64,000 nucleotides of DNA, from assembly GCA_028671895.1 (NCBI GenBank), contig CM053802.1:740631-804630 (forward strand), read 5' to 3'. The position numbers were made by a program, and so were the translations under genes. The notes under the pieces were generated by a model. The model was not told the origin of the DNA. It did not search any database and saw nothing but the letters and a program-made list of their open reading frames with translations. The DNA comes from Oenanthe sinensis (taxonomy: Eukaryota; Streptophyta; Magnoliopsida; Apiales; Apiaceae). Below are positions 47,623-60,800 of this stretch, one piece after another (position 1 is the stretch's first letter; each line of letters opens with the position of its first letter).

Positions 47623-48178
47623 ATATGCAATGCTAATAAGAGAACAAATTGAAACAACTAGGGTGATCCAATTCTTGTTGATTCTGTTCTGACCATTCAT
47701 GAACCCTAGAAGCAAAAAGATCAAGAAAATAAAGACAACCAGTAGGTTTAAGATTTCTAATCCAGATCTTTGTGTTGTCCAAGCCTTTTCGCAAGGACAT
47801 AATAACAATATAGCGAGCAACGAGACAATTGCTTGCTGGTTGTGAGTAATAATACATGTTACATAAATATTTTAGTCTGAAAAGCAAGAAGCTGACTTGT
47901 TGAACTCCCTCCCCGTCTTTTTCTTGTGCGTGAGCAGGCAAGGACTTGTAAGAGAACGCTAAATTATGTACATCAACTTTTTTCTGCATTCATCTTGATA
48001 ATCTGTATTGGTTTTGGAGCATGTGGTGTGTTGTATATCTGGACAACTTCACTATGACATGATGAGACAGAATTTGGGAGGTGTGTACATTATTTTGAGA
48101 CAATTTTGTTTGCGTAGAACTGTAAATTTAATTAAGCTAGTAGTATAATCTCAGTCGCTTGGTCGCTTTTTCACATAA

Positions 48179-51100
48179 TCAGCTGCAGATCACCTCTACT
48201 GAGAGTTTTTTCATAACATTTGGACATGGATCACCTCCGAAAAGTTCTGGTGCTACAATAACTGAGCATGCATTTTGCCCCATGCAGTACTGCAACACAG
48301 AAAATTAGAGTAATTTTTTAAAAAAGAGATGGAATAGTTTAGAAATTGCCTCAACATAGTAGTTAAAAGTCGGGCAGCACTTTGGTTAAAAAAACAATCC
48401 TCAAACTGAAAGTGCTCGTCTTTCAGAGGAAGAATGTTCTTCCTTGTTGCTGTCAAATTACTAATAGAAAAAAAAACTAAACATACCCTTTCAAAGGCAT
48501 CATAGGACTTGTGAGCATGACAAGATCCCTCTCGGAAGCTTCCACAAGAACCTGAAGGTGTTCCAAAGCTGGCAAATTTTACTGATGAGATTTTCTGTCC
48601 AGGTGCACATGAGAGGTGGGCTTTTGGCCTCAGGGGCTTGTTCACTTTACCAGAGTGTTGCATTTCATAATTCATCAGGGTTGGCTGCCATTCGTAAATA
48701 TCAGCACATACGCTTGCTATTTCTCTTCTTGCTAAAGTGATATCATAAGGATTTCCACCCAATTCTTCAAATAAAACCAACAAATTTCCTGTAGGCTTCA
48801 GCCATGATCGAGGCACATGATACCTGAGATTAAAATTATCTGTCAGTCAGTCAACTGTTTACTACCATGCAGAAGCAAGTTCTATAGAAGTTAATTTCCG
48901 CTCACCATCGTTGAGAAGCCTGCCCACAATTACTTTGACATTTCTTCTCATTAAACCAACCAGTATAACTACATTGACTGCAAGTGCCAGAAGCTATATA
49001 TGCAGGCCAGTAGCGTCCAATGCTTTGCCCATTTATCCATATTTGACCTTTACCCATGGTGTTCATATCTAGAGCCAATGGATGGTTTCCACCTGGAGCG
49101 TTGAAAGTTGTCTGAAAACATGATTAAAGTATTGTTAGCGCCCAAGATTACCCTGATTTAGTTTTAAAATTCAAACTCTTTTAATTGAGAAGCACGAAAT
49201 TGAGTTCCTTAATGTTGTCAGGTAGAGATGACTTCATATATTATAATGTTTCTGCTGAAATTTGAGCTCTCTCACCTTGTACCATGTCAACGGCTGCTTT
49301 TGAGCTGCAACTGAACCTTCAGACCACTCAGTAGTAGAACTTCCAGTGAGAGAGTGAAGACCCAAAGCTTCACCATTCAGACCAACCTGGTAAGACCATT
49401 TATGCCATGTCAAATCTCTTCTTCCCTCATTAAGCCCATTGAGAGTAACTGGACCTAGAACTCCAGCATTCCACCTCTCAAAGTGTGGACCTACATTCTG
49501 AATTCATAAATAATGCAGAAGATTTTAGTATATTTTTAATTTAAAATAAATATTTGATTATCATATATTTTATGAGTTCTGTGATTATGCATAGCCTTCC
49601 CTCAGTTTTATCTGACCCCTTTGGGATTTGATAATTCCAAGTTGCAATCAGATCTAACCATTAAAAGAATCAACAAATTTCTATCATACTAAGAGATTAT
49701 GCACATACCGGGAGGCCGACAGCAATGCTTAGTACTGAGATCTTGTTAACCCCAGCTCTTAGATATACACTGCGACTAAAAGTTACTTTAGGGCTGTCTA
49801 TATTTCCATATACAGATCCTGTCAAAAGTAAAGAGAACTTAATAAACAATGACTAAACAGCAGCATCTGACTTCTATTTTTTGCCTCTGGAAAATTTTAT
49901 GCCAACTATGGCCTATGTATAATATCTTATTACACTCCACTTTACTAGTCTCTGGATAAATGAAAACCAAAAAATGAGTATTTGATGGTATTATCTCTTG
50001 ACAGTCTCAACTCAATAATATCATTACACATTGCATCTATATAACATCATACCAGTTAGTTGGCCGTTGATGAAAACATGCAAAGCATGACCAGCTGAGA
50101 AGACTGTTAGAACAGGCCACTTCCCACCTCTCAAATGCCTTTCATTATAGTTGATCTTGACACTGGTCAAGAAAAAAGATTCTTGAGGATAGAAACATAA
50201 GAGAATAGACTAAACCATTCAAATTTATGGAAGAAGGGATTCATGAAAAGAGGCAAATACTTACTCTGTGTTGTACCACAAATAATCAGAAACATCTCTG
50301 GTGGTATTTATTTGTTCCAACAATCCAACCGCTGTAAATGTTTTATCTTCATAAGATGTTGTCTCATCATTGTATGATTGCCAAGAAAATGTTCTGATAA
50401 CAGGAGTCATCTTCATTTGTGCGCTTTGTGCGCCTATCTGTACAATTAGAGTTAATTAAATGGTTACATTTGTTCACCTCACATAAAAAAGGAAAGAACA
50501 CCACCAAAGTAATATACATGCTTTAACAAATGAAAAAGTCATGTAAAATAAAATGCTTCTCTCACCCTTGCTGTATTATAAACTGTGTTCTTGCAGTCAG
50601 GAAGGATGCTGATAGACCAAGGAGGTAAGTTGTAATGCATATTATTAAAAGCCACTTTCGCAAAAGAACTTTTGTCGTAGTTTGCAAGAAATGCAGCACA
50701 AGCTCCTGACTTTGATTTGAAAACATTAGCCTGTATGGTAGCCAAAGAAAACAAATTCTAGGATTTAATATTCATGTCAGTTTAAAATAGACAAGCTTAC
50801 TGCAAAGACTGGAGCTGTATAACCTCGTGATAGTTTCCGAGAACTATCCTAGTGGGATCTCCAGACACTAATGCTGGCTCACATAATTTTATTGCTCTGT
50901 GCAGATCTTTCAGATGACCCCATTTAGGTTGCCTTAATAGCCCTAAACATAGGAAAATATCAAGTCATTAAGACTTTACAAGTAGCTAACTCAAAGAAGC
51001 ATCTTGTAACTCATTCCTAGAACAGCTATTGGTAGATGTTCTGTTGTTCTTACCATATTCATCAAGAGGAGCATCATAATCATAACTAGTAGCAATAAAA

Positions 51101-52459
51101 GGACCACCAGCAGTCCTGCCAAAGTTTGTTCCTCCATGGTACTGGAAGCATAGAAGCAAGTAACCAAATATTGGTGTGATATACATGTAAAGGGGCCAAG
51201 GGGGGCATCTAAACCGAAATACAAGTTCAATATGTATTTAAAATTACCATATAATAATTAACAAAAGATCCACCCTTCTGTATAAACCTTGCAATTGAAA
51301 ATGCCAGGTCTTCAGCTGGACGGTATGGAACTGCACCCCCAAAATTAGTAAACCTGCACTAAAATAATAAATGAACGCTGGCCAATACTTGATTTATAAC
51401 ACTAAAGATGTGAACTTTATGTTTTAAGTACAACGTATGAAGAAAGAAACTAAGCATAAATGTAAAAAAAATCTGAAAATTATACCAGCCCGTCCAGGCT
51501 TCAGTCCACATCTTTGGTTTATATGCTTTGTTGGGAGAGAAGTAATCACAGTAAAAACCATTGCAAGCATTAATCTATAAATGAGAAGCAAAACATGGTT
51601 AGAAATTGTATTGCGAGCAACAAAAACTTAAAAGTCACTTTAAAACGCTACACCCTAGACACCATTAGATGGAAACCCCACAAAGTGACAGAGAAAATTC
51701 TCCAACACCATGCAACACTTACAATGGGATCGGGGGCATCATCTTGCTTGCACATGACCCATGGAACTCCGGTGCCTAGACCTACAGCCATCTCAGCTGC
51801 CCATTTTGTATAAGCTTTACCAGGAGCACCAAGTTCATTCTCCATGGGTCCATATTCATTCTCAATCTGTCACACATAATAGCAGACCCATATTTTAAAA
51901 ATAGAAAAAGTTCACATTGAGCTAGCAATATGAGAAAATCAATTCAGTTGGCTACTTTAATACCTGAGACATTATTATTGGGCCACCCTGAGACTCATAC
52001 AGCCTTTCTGCTTTCATCATATTCACTATCTTTGTTGTAAATTTTTGCATGGCACTCTTTATGACACCATTAAGAGGCCATAGTTAGTTCCAATACTAAA
52101 AGCAAGTACATTGCGGAAATTGGACATGAAAGGCAGAATGAGAAGTGCAAACCTTGAAAGGTCGATTATCAGTTCTGAAACTGATACCTGGAACATATTT
52201 CAACCAAACAGGAAATCCTCTGAAATTACCATAGAGAAGTGTATAAGAAAACATTATACCACTTTTTATGCTTTAAAGTAAAATCTAATAATGCAAAGTA
52301 CAAGGTTTTAGTTGTACCCAAAGTTCCATTCAGCACAAGCATAGGGACCAATCCTGAGATGAACATAAAGACCAGCTTGCTTCACTAGCTTTATGAATTT
52401 CACCAGGTCATATCTGTCCTCAAAATAATACTACATCCAGACAAGAACAACATTATAGC

Positions 52460-52495
<36 letters not shown>

Positions 52496-53121
52496 TGGAA
52501 AAAAGTACATATTAATAATAGAAATAGCATAAGTTCAGTATGTTTACTTTGCCAGGTTGGGGTTCATGCCCATTCCAAAAAACATATGTCTGGATTACAT
52601 CCAAACCTCCATCCTTTGCCTTCTGAATAAGATCTGGCCACATCTGCAACAGCCCAAAACGTAAAAACATTTAATTATAACTGTAAACAAATAAATAATA
52701 GAAATAGCATATATGTCATCAAATTACTGAAAAGCTTCCAAAAATAAATACCAAATTAAAAGTGTCAGAGAATATATATGCAGAGATGCACAACACACAC
52801 TCACACGCATATAAAATATACACCATTTGCTAAAAATACCTTAAAAACTCAGAATGGACAGGGGGGGAGGAAAGAAAGGAGATTATTTATATACCTGCAT
52901 AGCACATTGACACAAAACAGACACACACACACACACGAACAAAAACATACCTCAGGGGTGCTTCTTGGGTAGTGAATGGATCCAGAAATAAGGATTCTTC
53001 TTTGGCCATTAACAACTATAGCCTTGTGGTCATATGACACAGAGGCTGTACCATAATACACCCATGAACTCAGTAGCACCACCACCACCACCACATTCCA
53101 CATTACAACCTTCAAATACAT
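48179..53121 (-). CDS. Beta-galactosidase (glycoside hydrolase 35) with C-terminal SUEL lectin domain
   Basis: Eighteen exons on the minus strand: 53121-52951, 52643-52548, 52430-52318, 52219-52153, 52056-51964, 51866-51723, 51574-51486, 51353-51248, 51141-51054, 50942-50824, 50730-50566, 50437-50265, 50162-50053, 49818-49709, 49497-49276, 49111-48906, 48823-48487, 48289-48179. They join into 839 residues with no stop, all GT-AG, close to the usual length of BGAL1/BGAL3-type enzymes. A hydrophobic signal peptide (VVVVVVLLSSW) precedes SVSYDHKAIVVNGQRR. The GH35 signature GGPIIMSQIENEYG holds the proton donor Glu184; the nucleophile is Glu253 in TEAWTGW. The C-terminus has the Cys-rich galactose-binding lectin domain (LSCAPGQKISSVKFASFGTP). 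It is a secreted cell-wall enzyme removing terminal beta-galactose from pectic or hemicellulosic chains. A second in-frame ATG at 53103 is an alternative start. Confidence 0.95.
52464..52492. repeat. (GA)n microsatellite in a BGAL intron
   Basis: About 14 AG units in intron 2 of the beta-galactosidase gene, close to the branch/acceptor side of that intron. Confidence 0.9.
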
Positions 53122-53877
53122 AACTATGAATAATTTGTTCTTGACCTGCTTTATTAAAACAATGGTCTTTTTCCCTCTTCTTTAACTTTATTCCTTGCAA
53201 GTTAAAAAGACATAAAAATCTTACTACTATAAAAGAAAAGAAACAGTTGTCACTGGTGGCTTTTTTCTTTGTTCTTGAGCTCACCCTTTATTTCAATGCA
53301 GAGCAGTTAAATGGGGTTGGCTATTGGTGCCTAGATTCTTGCAAAGATTGGTGCTTTTAGCTTTGAATTTAAACACAAAGAACTGGGAAAGCTGAAAATG
53401 AAAGGAGGGGGGGGCTAAAATTTGGACTCTCGTGCTTACTCATGCTTAAATAAAACCGCAAAAAAAAAAAATCATTATTCTATTCAGTTATGATAAAGAC
53501 CAATATTTGCAGAGTCACGTATTTTTAACAACACAAAGTTTCATTTTTACATCTAAAAGTTTAGAATTTTCAAGTTTTTTAGTACTCTTTGATTATTTAC
53601 ACTGTTTCAGGAAAGTTATTACAACAAATGAAGGCATGAAGAAGGGGAACACAAGAATGCAAGAAGAGTCAAGTTGTGTTTGGATGTGCCTTGCGAAAAG
53701 ATGTTTTTGGAGGGCATGTTTTTGGTTGTTTTGTTGCACAATGATTCTCCACTCAGTTTTCAATACAGTTGGTCCTACTTTTAAGGCTATTAAATTTTCT
53801 TGGGGTCTTAAATAGTCAACATCCAAACACTGCTTTATTGCGACTTTTTTTTTTTTGCTTTTCAAATAACAGTACTA
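53122..53877. other. Promoter region of the beta-galactosidase gene
   Basis: Upstream of the BGAL start. Contains G and A homopolymer runs (53407-53414 and 53460-53471). No other gene; a 102-codon frame at 53507-53815 shows no family features. Confidence 0.5.
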
Positions 53878-54137
53878 CTCCCTCCGTCTCGTTAAGCTTT
53901 TCTTGTTTTGACTTTTTGTACTGTTCATTGTAAGTAATTGACTATTAATTTACACATAATTTGTAAGACAAAATATAGTCATGAGTGATTTTGTTTGATT
54001 CGTATTTGTGAGTACTTTAGTACAGTAAATTTTTTATATTTAATACTAATACGAAATTAAAGATATTAACGATCAAAAAGTGTGTGTTGGCAAACGCGCA
54101 CATGATTAACAGGAAAAGTAATAAGAGACGAAGGGAG
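53878..54137. mobile_element. Stowaway-type MITE upstream of BGAL
   Basis: 260 bp. Left end CTCCCTCCGTCTCGTTA; right end, read inward, CTCCCTTCGTCTCTTATTA. TA lies at 53876-53877 and 54138-54139. It sits about 0.75 kb upstream of the BGAL start codon. Confidence 0.85.
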
Positions 54138-57100
54138 TACAATACAAGGTAACAAGGTACTAGTTAAATAGAGGTACTAGTACTAACATAAGTGTACAAG
54201 AAATGCTAAACATTTTTGTTCGCATCACCGCAAGGTCCGCAATCTTATCTTTGCTTTATACGTTAATAAAAGAAGAAAATTTACGTGTTGAAAGAGAACA
54301 GTGCTTTTCTTTTTCCCGGTAGTGCTACATATTTAAATTTATATATGTTTGGTGAAATAACACAGAACTGTTGCTAACACAGACAAGTATAAACTCTTAT
54401 TCAAGACCAAGAATGCAGAATAAACTATAAATATTTTTTTTGTCACAATAAACTATAAATAATTTAAATATGTGTACTTGCGAAAAATTCAGGATACGCA
54501 GATAGTTTTTTTTGGTAGATTTGTATTCTTTACCTTTCACTGCATCGATGAATATCACATAAATTTGAAACAGTACTTTCGATCACTTGCTCCTGAATAT
54601 TAAAGGGAAAATAAAAAGTTTTGGTTGTGTTTTTAAATGGTTGTGAAATACTCCTTTTATAGTGTTTACAACTGAAATTCGCAAGTAAAAAAAAGTTAAA
54701 TTAAAGTATATATTTCACAATTCTCTAATAATTATTTAAATTTAGATGATATCGTTGACTCATCAGTCATCACATATCAATAAGCACATATTGCTTGCTC
54801 AACATGTAATAATTCTATGATATCAGTGACTCCACACTTTAACATACCAAATACTGTATGTAATGATTATACAGTCAAGTACTCGTATCAATCAGTTCAC
54901 ATATTTATCTGTTTTGAGCATTCTTTAATAATTAATTTCTATCTATAATTTTTAACGTGTCTTTAAAATATTTCAAATATTTTTTACGAATTTTTCCGCA
55001 AAAATGACCTTCTATTCTTTTATTAAAAAATAAATTATGTTCAGACCGTTCCTCGATCTCATTGAAGTACTAGGAACTCTAATTAGCAAAAAAATGTACT
55101 AGGAACTCTAGAAGTATATTGAGTATGCACCGAGAAATGCTGCAGATCCATTCCGTAAGCAAAAAAAGTATGAAATCAACCCTTTTAATTACACAATTGC
55201 GTTACAGTTTATAAAAGAATAGGTCTAAATAAATTCCAGTTCTTCAGTTCATTTGATACAATTTATGATTGAAAATAGTTTACTTTGTATTTCTTCAATT
55301 GGAAAAAAAAGGGTAGAACCAACACCTGCTTAATTTTATGTAAAACTTTTAAAATAATATATTTTTCATTTCTCAACCCTTTCCAGGTCTTATTACAGGC
55401 GCCATCCCGAAAATTTAAAAGCAGTTTGAGACTTTAATTGAGTGCATAAATTTATATCTTTACTCATTCGTTTAATTATAACTAGTTTCCTAAACTTCTA
55501 GTGAAGCATCAGAGACTTAATTATTACGTAAATTTTAAATATCTTTTATCGTCATTTAAACTCTCACACGGCCATGTTATGGAGATGAAGTATATTCATT
55601 ATGATGCAATAATATGTTAATGACATATATACGATGTGCATATTTTAATTTGGAGATTTTGGAGTATAATATAATCACCACGAATTGTCGAAAGCTGTAT
55701 GTCTGTATATATTTATAGGCATCGGTTGAAATGTTTCCTTCAGAGAGAGAGGTCAAAGATTTCAGATGCGTTTAATTAAACTTAATTACACGTTCGTCAC
55801 TTTTGTTCGTTATTTGTTTGGGGGCAGAATCACTGTTACTAAATATATTTTTTTTATTATGGAGAGTTGGAGCACATACCGTTGGTCTTAATTTATAAAC
55901 TTTAATAAGTTATTTATAAGATAAATCAAACGTAACTTTGTAAAAAATAAAAAATTAGCATGTCCCACAATCCCACTTGATAAAGAGGCCAATCAGATTG
56001 GACGTGGTCACCAATCCACCCATATATGAATTCGTATGTGCCAAACTCACATGCACAGTATATCCTATCCACTCTACAAAGTTGATAGAAGCGGAGAATA
56101 AATCAAATACTCTTGTAAAATTGTATTAAAGTTAAAAGTATGTATTCTAATTAACTTCTACCTACTGAACTAGAAGTGAGTTGTACATGATTGATTAGAA
56201 TAAAAACAACGAAGCATTAGAAACAGACAAAGGAGAGACACGGATATAGACTTGAAGCCAAAGATAGTTGGCTTGTGGTCCAAACCTCAATTTACTCTAC
56301 ATAGCAATTAAAATAAATTGATAAATTAATGGTAAGCCTTCTTTTTCGTAATAAATATGTGCTTATCAGCTTCATGCTTGTTAAATTCAGCAACTAATAT
56401 CTATATGATGATATATCCTGAATACAGGTATTATGTGATAAGTTGTAACTATGAAACTAATGAAAGCAAACATGCCAACATGGAGATGACTGATGGAGAA
56501 TGACACATCAGCATTGTTCATATCCAACTCAATTCCATAATGAACATGTATGTATATATATGTATGTATCCATTTCATGAAGATGAGAAGAAATTGACAG
56601 GCCTTATCATCCTACTCATAATATCCAACCCTTTATTTTTATTTTTATTTTTCTCCACCTCTCTTCCTACTTATATAGTTATATACTGTATGTAATCTTG
56701 ATAAGGGAGTCTTCCACTCCACCCTCACAAGTCACAAACTCGCAGTACAGATAGAGGTGTCCTTAGAAAATTTGCTGCAACAATGATTGTGAATAAAGAT
56801 GAGTTTAATTACAATTCGACACCATGTAAAATATTATATTTTGAAATATATCAGGAAAAAAATTTTAAAAAATTATATTTGGCTAATAGTGACCGATATT
56901 TTTACTGCAACCGATACCAGATAATAATATGCCAGTGTCTCTCAGGCTCCTTAGTGAAGGAGAATAACCATACAACGGGTGTTCTCTATATCTGCCTATG
57001 AACCAGTCCACCTGGTGCTTATCCAACCTAAGTAGTAGCTACCTTTTTTTCAAGAACCAACAGCTACTTTTATAGTCCATCTGTTGCTATTGCTGTTGAA

Positions 57101-57809
57101 TGCCAATGGGCCTGGGAGTGGAGAGTAAAATGGATGGTTAACCTATAAGCAGAAACAAACCGAAAATGAGTGACTTGATAGAATGAAACATCTAACATGG
57201 AAACATTTAATTCAAAATTAAATCTAAAATCTTTGTTCTGGAGTGTAGTTGCTACCCTAGAAACAACACTTGCAAGTGCCTATTTTACAGGCTATTGTCG
57301 CCTCTGCATTTTACTATAATAAAAAAAACCACCTCTTCATAGTTTTTACAAAAGGATATAGAAATAAATCTAGTATAAAAGATGCACAAAATTTGTATGA
57401 TTGGATTTTGCAGATATTGTGTTTTGACTTTTGAGCATTGTGGTGAGGTAAAGTGATCATTGTTAAATTTTAACCATACTAACAGGAAGGTAACTTTGAA
57501 GTTTGAACTGTGAGAAAGTGGAAAGACATTTGATCAAGGACCCAAGACGGAAGAACAGGGACTACACAGAGGTTACTACAACTTTGAGAAGATAAAGAGA
57601 GTAATCGTCTGAAACAAGTCATATAGGGGTTTAGTAGGAAGTTATGGAAGGCTAATCCAAGACAAATATATGTATGTTGGTGAATATAATTTTTCATGTA
57701 TTTTGTTTGTGTTTTAAGGTGATAATGTTTGTGTGTTTTAATTAGAAGATTAATGTTTCATATGGGACCTAATATGATCAAAGATAAAAGAATGAGCACC
57801 TGACACGAT
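54138..57809. other. Gene-poor spacer between BGAL and mini-RNase III
   Basis: No supported gene, RNA or clear repeat. Short frames at 56.4, 56.8 and 57.5 kb have no recognisable features. The end nearest 57809 should contain the mini-RNase III 3' untranslated region. Confidence 0.45.
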
Positions 57810-60800
57810 TTACTTGACATTTGCGTCACTCAAGATCAATTTAGTAGGACCATCAGCTGAGAAACCCAACTTTAGCATGACCTCGTCCAGCCGCTTTGTG
57901 TTTGTCAAGTACAGGTGACCAACCTGCATAAAGAATTAAGTAGATAGTAAGGTCCGAAAAACATACAAAAATCGGTAGTTATGATGACTGAAGAAACCTT
58001 ATTTAGATGCCAGATATTTGTCAAAGTTGAATTAGCTAAGAGTAACTTCAATACTTAATGTGATCCAGCATTACAATCTGAAAAAAATCTTACTTCAAAA
58101 TCTAACACAACTATTGCTGTTTTCATCTCTTTATAATTTAATTATGATGCGGGCTCAGTTGATATTTGCATTTATAGATCATGCATCTACTATACAAGTT
58201 CTCAGCTGTCTAAACCGGCATACTTTCATTACTATGGTTTTTAACTGCTGTAAAGTAATCTCTCAAGCCTTATGAAAAATTATAACGTTTCTCACTTTAG
58301 CTCTTTTTCAATGTCAAGATTTGAAGGGGCAAAAGTAGGTAAAAAGTAACTAACAAGTGTTTCAAGTGAAGACGCTCTGTTGTAGACAGCCACGCCAGCA
58401 CGTTTCTTTGTCCTTGTTTTGGCTGCTGAGCTGATATTTTTTCCCCAACGAATAATATCCCTGCAATGGATGCCTATCAGATGCTATATATAATTATGCA
58501 ACTCTTCATTTTATACAAGTACAGAGACTTGGACTAAATCCTCATTTATGTAATATCTCTGAAGGCACATCTACTATCACAACTAGCATCCAAGACAAAC
58601 TGACTTTGGCCCGCATTACTGCTACTAGCACATTCACAGCATTGACAAGTTTTTAGTATCTTCCTTTTTGAAGAAGGTTAATTCTAAACATTTCCCAGAG
58701 TTCTATCATTAACACATCAATAACCCATTCATATAATCACCATATTACTAGTATGCTACCATGAAACCAAAGCAACAACTTGCTCTTGTTGACTCTGGAT
58801 TACCTTAAAATCAGAGTGATCATATACTACTCTTTAAAACAGCTTGCTTGTAGCAAAAGACATTTTAATATAAACTTGTACCCATTTTTATAAACCTAGT
58901 GTAACGACTAAGGACTACAAGACACAGGCAATAAAGTATTAAACAAGCCAGAAACTTCACAGGTTTCATTACTATGATCACAAAAGATTTTGTCTCATCA
59001 CATGTTATTGCATTAAGGGAAAAGTAAAGAATATTTTCTACCCAATATCAACTGTTATTAAACCGAATGATTAGACTTTCAAGAGAGAACGAATTACAAA
59101 CTAACCTCTCGACTTTGGTTAAAAATTTATCGTTTATAAGCTTTTGTAGCATTGCATCCTGCAAAGACATGAGCACAAACTTCTGCTTATTATTTTTCTA
59201 GATTAGTTTGACATGATATATAATACAGATACATAACGTGTTCCTAGGACAGCTAACTACGACCAAGTACAAATTCTTGAACAACCAATAACAGTGTAAT
59301 ATAGTTAAAGAGTAAAACCACTTTATATGGAAAAAATATCTATTTATGATATGTCTTATGCAGTAACCAAGCTCAACATTCCACAACATATGACTATGGC
59401 ATATCAGTGTATTTTTTTTTTCTATTTAAGACATGTAAAGTTGACACTGAGTACGAAGATTTGGAAAAGATAACCACAATATCATTTTTTAAGGACTCAA
59501 TTAATCATTCTCACAATTAACTATAAATAGTATGTAGTAACTTCCATACATACCCGTTCCTGATATTGTTTTTAATGATCTACAGCAGTAGAGTATTTTG
59601 AACAATACTTGGCATCTTTACATTAGCTAAAACTTATTTAGTTTTATTCATTCCTAGTAATTTACAACAAGATGTGCTTTACCAGGGCTAAGAATAGAAA
59701 AACCATTTAATCTTGGGTGAGAATTTCTTTTACCTAACTCTCCGTGCAATCTATCATTAACAAATTCTTTCCAACCAGAATGATTATACTCTGGACTTAC
59801 TTACAAATGTAAAAGAGAATTGATTTTTTTATTATTATCATTAAATTACAAGATATGTCATCATTAGTAGTCAACTACGATAGGCAAGTCACCGGTCTCA
59901 TGTCATCAGCAATTTAATGAATAGAATTAGAACTCAGTAACTCACTTACGTGCACCAGTTAATTAGGAATAGAGAGGTTATGAAGCTGAGTTCTTAACAC
60001 TGTTGTCAATAAACTGAATAATCATCTGGTCTGGTTCGAGGGAATAGATTCTTAAAACTAATAATTTTAGTACCAAACAATAAACCTATCTAGCTACCTA
60101 GATATAAATAAAATCTAAAACTCCCAACTGTACTTTAAACCATCACAATATCAGAAACATTGAGATAAAAATTATTTGACTTCATAGCAACGAATTTTGA
60201 ATATCAAGGTCTAATTAAACATCAGCAATCTAGCATAACTTGAGAATAGCAAACCATACCTGAGCCTCACAACGTACAACTGCCATCACACAATCATTGT
60301 ATTCTTCAATATTTAGTGGAGGAAACAAAAAGTGTCTCCTAGCATATAGCTGCATATAATTCATATAATAAAAGCAAGCTTGTAGTAAATAAGAATGTTT
60401 GGTAGCCGAACAAAAGTAATTTATACATGCACCAACTAGTACTCCCTCCGTCCCGTTGAGTTGTTATCATTTCAAAATGGGTTGTCTGGCACGCATTTTA
60501 AGGTGAATTTTAAGGATAGTTCCATAATTTATTTTTGAAATTTTCTTTTTTTGTATAAAAATAGAACAATCCTATTTTTATACAAAAAAAGAAATTTTTA
60601 AAAATAAGTTATGGAACTATCCTTAAAATCTACCTTAAAATGCGTGCCAGAAAATGAAAAAAAAGTGATAACAATTGGATGGGACGGAGGGAGTAAGATT
60701 TATAATGCTTCCTCTACGTTTATTACTAGTTACAAATTTTGTGACGGGATAAGTAACAGAGAGGCAATTTACCAATTTAATGTGTCTTATAAAAATACAA

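Larger units (their letters stand above)
44707..47820 (-). pseudogene. ABCC (MRP-type) ABC transporter pseudogene, N-terminal half
   Basis: Decayed minus-strand gene. From the 5' side: membrane segments ending WITLVVSICSLISIAY (to 47628); the linker region (QLGQFNFFSKLWFSWVSPLLSLGSSKP, about 45.9 kb); then the first transmembrane domain (SPLLLYGFVNY, NVPFAKILQK, LRSTSEILNNMKIIKLQSWE, GEPLKMIPEALSMLIQ). These are hallmark ABCC motifs. Lesions: a solo LTR at 46298-47622 and a Stowaway MITE at 45564-45749, both inside coding sequence; a deletion with frame change after EVVNY near 45220; further frame shifts near 45130, 44870 and 46110; and truncation by the copia 3' LTR right after LIQVKV. No nucleotide-binding domain remains in the window. 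ABCC proteins are vacuolar or plasma-membrane exporters of conjugates; this copy cannot make one. Confidence 0.9.

Noticed and set aside
53507..53815. 102-codon plus-strand frame upstream of BGAL
   Set aside because: It is in the promoter side of BGAL, with composition like its surroundings and no family motif.
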